Assembly (NCBI GenBank): GCA_029863665.1
Contig: JAOTUX010000043.1
Coordinates: forward strand, 1-7,597
Direction: 5' to 3'
From: Candidatus Nitrosopumilus sp.
Lineage (GTDB): Archaea; Thermoproteota; Nitrososphaeria; Nitrososphaerales; Nitrosopumilaceae
Length of the DNA: 7,597 nt
The translations under genes and the position numbers were made by a program. Positions 5,303 through 7,597 of this stretch are shown piece after piece. Position 1 is the first letter of the stretch; every line of letters starts with the position of its first letter. Under the pieces are notes generated by a model. It made no database searches. It had not been told where the DNA came from and was given only the letters and a program-made list of their open reading frames with translations.

Positions 5303-5800
5303 ATGAATGCAAAAATCATCCAGATTATTTTTCTTTTATTATTTTTAGCACCAATTCCGGCATTTGCAGACGACGATGATTCAGAGGATGCCGTACAAAA
5401 TCTAGGATGGGTGGCAATTGGTGCGGGAGTCATTGCAAATCTACCGTTTATCGTGTTTAACAAGTGGAGAAAGTATGCCGTTCGTGCAGGCGGGCAGTCA
5501 TTATTAATGGCAAGACAGGCAGTCCAGTTTTACAAACCAGTTCTGAACTTTCACATAATTCTAAACTCTGTTGGTTATTTTGCTGGAATGACACATGGAT
5601 TACTTTTGGTAAATGATCTTGATTCCATTTCATTATCCCTTGCCATAACCATGACTGTGTTAATGATAAGCGGGATTTTGCTGAAATACACATCATCAAG
5701 GCACACCAAGATTTTCACCAGATTACTGCACGGACAGTTTGGGTTGCTGTTGCTGTTGATTGCATTAATTACACTTCATGTTTTAATCGGGGATGATTGA
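5303..5800 (+). CDS. Signal-peptide-bearing multi-TM protein with paired membrane histidines (possible b-type cytochrome)
   Basis: This 165-aa protein has a signal peptide (1-22, cleavage after AFA), then DDDDSED, then four hydrophobic segments at about 33-52, 82-102, 109-128 and 142-161. Helix 2 holds H84 and H98, 14 residues apart, the spacing of two stacked haem ligands in many bis-histidine membrane cytochromes b. Helix 4 has H143 and H159, 16 apart, which would not lie on the same helix face, so at most one haem is clearly supported. Arg and Lys cluster at the membrane borders (KWRKYAVR; RHTKIFTR). A cytochrome b561/ferric-reductase-like electron carrier is therefore possible, but a non-haem membrane protein is not excluded. 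The gene is the last cistron of the operon that starts at 4628, four bases after the previous stop, with an excellent Shine-Dalgarno site. Confidence 0.75.
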   Translation: MNAKIIQIIFLLLFLAPIPAFADDDDSEDAVQNLGWVAIGAGVIANLPFIVFNKWRKYAVRAGGQSLLMARQAVQFYKPVLNFHIILNSVGYFAGMTHGLLLVNDLDSISLSLAITMTVLMISGILLKYTSSRHTKIFTRLLHGQFGLLLLLIALITLHVLIGDD

Positions 5801-5807
5801 ATGTATG

Positions 5808-5817
5808 CCCACGTGGA
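5808..5817. promoter_or_regulatory. CCCACGTGGA motif, copy 2
   Basis: This is identical to 3814-3823 over ten bases and includes the palindrome CCACGTGG. It starts eight bases after the stop codon of the 165-aa gene. With copy 1 upstream of the first operator, the motif brackets the five-gene module. No promoter follows it closely, so a regulatory role at this copy is doubtful. Confidence 0.25.
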
Positions 5818-5866
5818 ACTAAAAATCATAATTAAATAATAATCACAAAAATATGTCAGAGATTAT

Positions 5867-5910
5867 TTCATCAGATCAATAATCCTGATGAATTTCAAAC
5901 AAGATTGAAA
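5867..5910. repeat. Two tandem inverted repeats in the convergent intergenic region
   Basis: TTCATCAG (5867-5874) and CTGATGAA (5885-5892) form a perfect 8-bp stem with a 10-nt loop. Directly adjoining, TTTCAA (5893-5898) and TTGAAA (5905-5910) form a 6-bp stem with a 6-nt loop. They lie 67 bases past the end of the plus-strand operon and could shape or protect the 3' end of its mRNA. No T tract follows them on the plus strand, so they are not a standard terminator. The surrounding stretch 5801-6036 holds no gene I can support. Confidence 0.4.
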
Positions 5911-6036
5911 GTCAAAAAATTATAAGATAAATTGAACCTGTGATTAAAAAAAGTATGAATTTGTACAGGATAGAGGCATACCTTCCAAAAAACTATAAAC
6001 TAGATCAAAATACAAATTCTAAAAATTGTTTATCAA

Positions 6037-6144
6037 TTATGTTTTAGAGCATTTTTCACACAATACGGGTTTGTCTGGAGCATAAACTAGTTTTGCTTCT
6101 TTCTCTGTAATTCCACACTTGAAACATTCTACAACTCTCACCAT
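6037..6144 (-). CDS. 35-aa mini-protein with two CxxC motifs
   Basis: On the minus strand, ATG at 6142-6144 opens a 35-codon frame ending in TAA at 6037-6039. It has C7-x2-C10, then a 17-residue middle with Lys, Glu and a YAPDKP turn, then C29-x2-C32. CFKCG at one end and CEKC at the other are typical of a treble-clef or zinc-ribbon knuckle pair, so it very likely folds around one zinc ion. Its role is unknown; nucleic-acid or protein binding is usual for such proteins. GTG 6147 in the same frame is an alternative start, and an in-frame TGA lies at 6181-6183. No clear TATA box or Shine-Dalgarno site was found; a weak AAATAAT stretch lies about 25 nt upstream. It lies 111 bases beyond the end of the metal ATPase gene on the same strand, after a T tract. 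Confidence 0.65.
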   Translation of the reverse strand: MVRVVECFKCGITEKEAKLVYAPDKPVLCEKCSKT

Positions 6145-6235
6145 CACTGTTTTCTTGATTTTTCCATTATTTCTCTTTTTTCAAATTTTAGATTAGATTT
6201 TTCCCAAACCGTAATTTTTTGCCAAGATTAAACTG

Positions 6236-6243
6236 TAAAAAAA
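6236..6243 (-). terminator. T7 tract downstream of the metal ATPase gene
   Basis: On the minus strand TTTTTTTA follows the TAG stop of the ATPase gene after 12 bases, preceded by TTTGG. A poly-T tract just after a stop codon is the common archaeal transcription end. It would separate the ATPase transcript from the 35-aa gene. Confidence 0.5.
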
Positions 6244-6255
6244 CCAAATCAGGTT

Positions 6256-7597
6256 CTATCTGGCCCTTAACGCATTTAGGATTACTGCCACATCCAATAC
6301 CTCTTGCAGTAACGCGCCATGTTCAGGTTCGATATGTCCCATCGCTGCAAAACCCATAAGGACAAAGCTTGCACCCAATCCGATAAATATCCCCTGCTTG
6401 GCTATCCTGACTGTCCTCTGGCTGATTTCAACTGCAGTAACCACTTTTGTGACATCATCTACCATCAGTACAATGTCTGATGTTTCAGCAGAAATGGCCG
6501 TACCTTTTGACCCCATTGCAATACCTGTTGTCGCAGTCGCCAGAGCAGGAGCATCATTGATTCCATCACCTACCATGATCACGTTGCCAAACTGCTCTTT
6601 GGTTTTTTTAACGATGGATACCTTTTGCTCAGGCAAGAGATTTGCATGCACTGCAGAGATGCCTGCTTTTCGTGCGATGTTTTCTGCATTATCTGAATTA
6701 TCCCCAGTCAGTATCGCAGTCTGTTTTATTCCAAGGTTTTTCAATTTTTCAATCATCAAACTGACACCGGGTCTTATCACATCCCCGAAAATGAGCATTC
6801 CAGAAAGGGTTCCATTAATTGTTACAAATGCCAGCATTTTTCCATCTGAATCAATCTGATTTTTGACATCTTGAATGTCCTGTTTTATCTTCACATCTGT
6901 TTTTGCAAAAATGCTTTCAGAGCCAATCACCACATGCTGTCCATCCACATCTCCTTCTACTCCGGCTCCGGGTGTCTCATGAAAGTTTTCAGGAGTCGGA
7001 ATCCTGCCAAGTTTGTTCTCAGTCAAAGCCAAGACAGACCTGGCAGCCGGATGCGATGACATCTGCTCTACTGCTGCAACCTTGAGCAGAAGAGAATCAA
7101 AAGATACGTCATTCCCTATTGGCCTCAACTCTTCAAGTTTTGGAGACCCAAACGTAATGGTCCCTGTCTTGTCAAACAGCATGGCTTTGGCCTTTTCCAG
7201 ATTCTCTATTGCAGAGCCGGTCTTAATCACAATGTTGTGTTTGGCTGCCCTGTTAATTCCGCTAATTATTGCAGCAGGTGTTGCAAAAATCAGGGGACAC
7301 GGGGTTGCAACTACCAGCACTGCAAGGATTGTAGTTGTGCTCTGCGTGATGGCCCAGCCTGCCAGGCTTACTGCAATGACAATTGGGGTAAACCACACAG
7401 CATACCTGTCAGCCAATCTTTGAAGGGGTGCCTTTTCTTGCTGGGCCTTTCTTACAATCTGAACTATTTTTGCATACTGGCTTTCTCCACTTGTTTTTTG
7501 CGCTTCCATCTCAAACGGATTTCCAACGTTTACAGTGCCGCTAAATACGGCATCTCCAATTTTTTTAATCTTTGTGATTGGCTCCCCAGTCAATGCC
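6256..7597 (-). CDS. P1B-type heavy-metal-transporting ATPase (5' end outside the window)
   Basis: The reading frame is open to the window edge, so 446 C-terminal residues are seen, of an expected 600-700 or more; the N-terminus and the first membrane helices are missing. Counting from the Leu before TGEP, the motifs in order are: TGEP of the actuator domain (2-5), metal-site helix ATPCPL (96-101), phosphorylation motif DKTGT (D141), nucleotide-domain SSHPAA with the P1B-specific HP (181-182), TGDN (296-299) and GDGINDAPA (342-350). Two closing helices end in EVLDVAVILNALR. It would couple ATP hydrolysis to metal export across the cytoplasmic membrane. The metal is uncertain: CPL rather than CPC, and no copper-type N/YN/MxxSS residues that I can see in the last helices. 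HIEPEH (420-425) lies between them. All catalytic residues visible are intact. No operator of the 3843/4569 type lies near its 3' end. Confidence 0.93.
   Translation of the reverse strand, partial: ALTGEPITKIKKIGDAVFSGTVNVGNPFEMEAQKTSGESQYAKIVQIVRKAQQEKAPLQRLADRYAVWFTPIVIAVSLAGWAITQSTTTILAVLVVATPCPLIFATPAAIISGINRAAKHNIVIKTGSAIENLEKAKAMLFDKTGTITFGSPKLEELRPIGNDVSFDSLLLKVAAVEQMSSHPAARSVLALTENKLGRIPTPENFHETPGAGVEGDVDGQHVVIGSESIFAKTDVKIKQDIQDVKNQIDSDGKMLAFVTINGTLSGMLIFGDVIRPGVSLMIEKLKNLGIKQTAILTGDNSDNAENIARKAGISAVHANLLPEQKVSIVKKTKEQFGNVIMVGDGINDAPALATATTGIAMGSKGTAISAETSDIVLMVDDVTKVVTAVEISQRTVRIAKQGIFIGLGASFVLMGFAAMGHIEPEHGALLQEVLDVAVILNALRAR

Noticed and set aside
5801..5839. ATG directly after the stop of the 165-aa gene (12 codons)
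   Set aside because: It is too short, with no family resemblance; its ribosome binding context is not distinctive.
5955..6047. 30-codon plus-strand frame starting MNLYRIEAYLPKNY
   Set aside because: It has no well-spaced TATA box or Shine-Dalgarno site and overlaps the end of the 35-aa zinc mini-protein gene. It could be a remnant, but this is unsupported.
6398..7423. Plus-strand frames opposite the metal ATPase, and those opposite the VirB6-like gene
   Set aside because: The opposite strands encode proteins with complete motifs or membrane architecture; these frames are shadows without promoters.
1..7597. CRISPR array, insertion sequence, rRNA/tRNA genes, attachment-site pairs
   Set aside because: No regularly spaced repeats, transposase motifs, terminal inverted repeats with target duplications, or tRNA folds were seen on either strand.

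Overview
The window most resembles a chromosomal piece of a Nitrososphaerota (Thaumarchaeota) archaeon, probably close to the Nitrosopumilus group. This is an inference. It rests on an AT-rich genome, archaeal TATA boxes sitting 25-28 nt upstream of start codons with no room for a leader, frequent TTG/GTG starts, strong Shine-Dalgarno sites only in front of some genes (clearest for the downstream cistrons), and tiny CxxC/CxxC zinc proteins of a kind common in that phylum. No rRNA, tRNA, CRISPR array or insertion sequence was seen.

Layout. Positions 1-233 are AT-rich and gene-poor. Positions 234-1832 form an accessory-looking, AT-rich part: a 60-aa zinc-ribbon protein (minus), an HNH endonuclease (plus) and an unrecognised 267-aa protein with a coiled-coil N-terminus (plus). 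This last gene converges, with almost no gap, on a 621-aa minus-strand polytopic membrane protein (1838-3703). That protein has the architecture of TrbL/VirB6 (the CedA-type channel of archaeal DNA-transfer machines), with a long Gly/Met/Ala-rich C-terminal tail. No other type IV secretion gene lies in the window.

Positions 3843-5800 hold what looks like a compact regulatory module of five small plus-strand genes in two transcription units. Unit 1 is a 3-TM membrane protein (DUF7521-like) followed one base later by a winged-helix regulator. Unit 2 is a 4-TM protein, a secreted/anchored protein with an almost pure Asp/Glu stretch, and a signal-peptide-bearing multi-TM protein with paired membrane histidines (a possible b-type cytochrome). 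Both units are preceded by the same perfect inverted repeat, ATTCCCA-N5-TGGGAAT, placed 12-13 nt upstream of the TATA box. The regulator gene lies between the two copies, so the simplest model is that it controls its own unit and the membrane/secreted unit together. I know of no described system matching this arrangement, and it is the main find here.

Positions 5801-7597 carry a convergent intergenic region with two tandem hairpins, a 35-aa two-CxxC mini-protein (minus) and the C-terminal two thirds of a P1B-type heavy-metal ATPase (minus), whose 5' end lies beyond the window. The ATPase and the acidic secreted protein make a metal-related theme possible, but nothing here proves that the five-gene module deals with metals.
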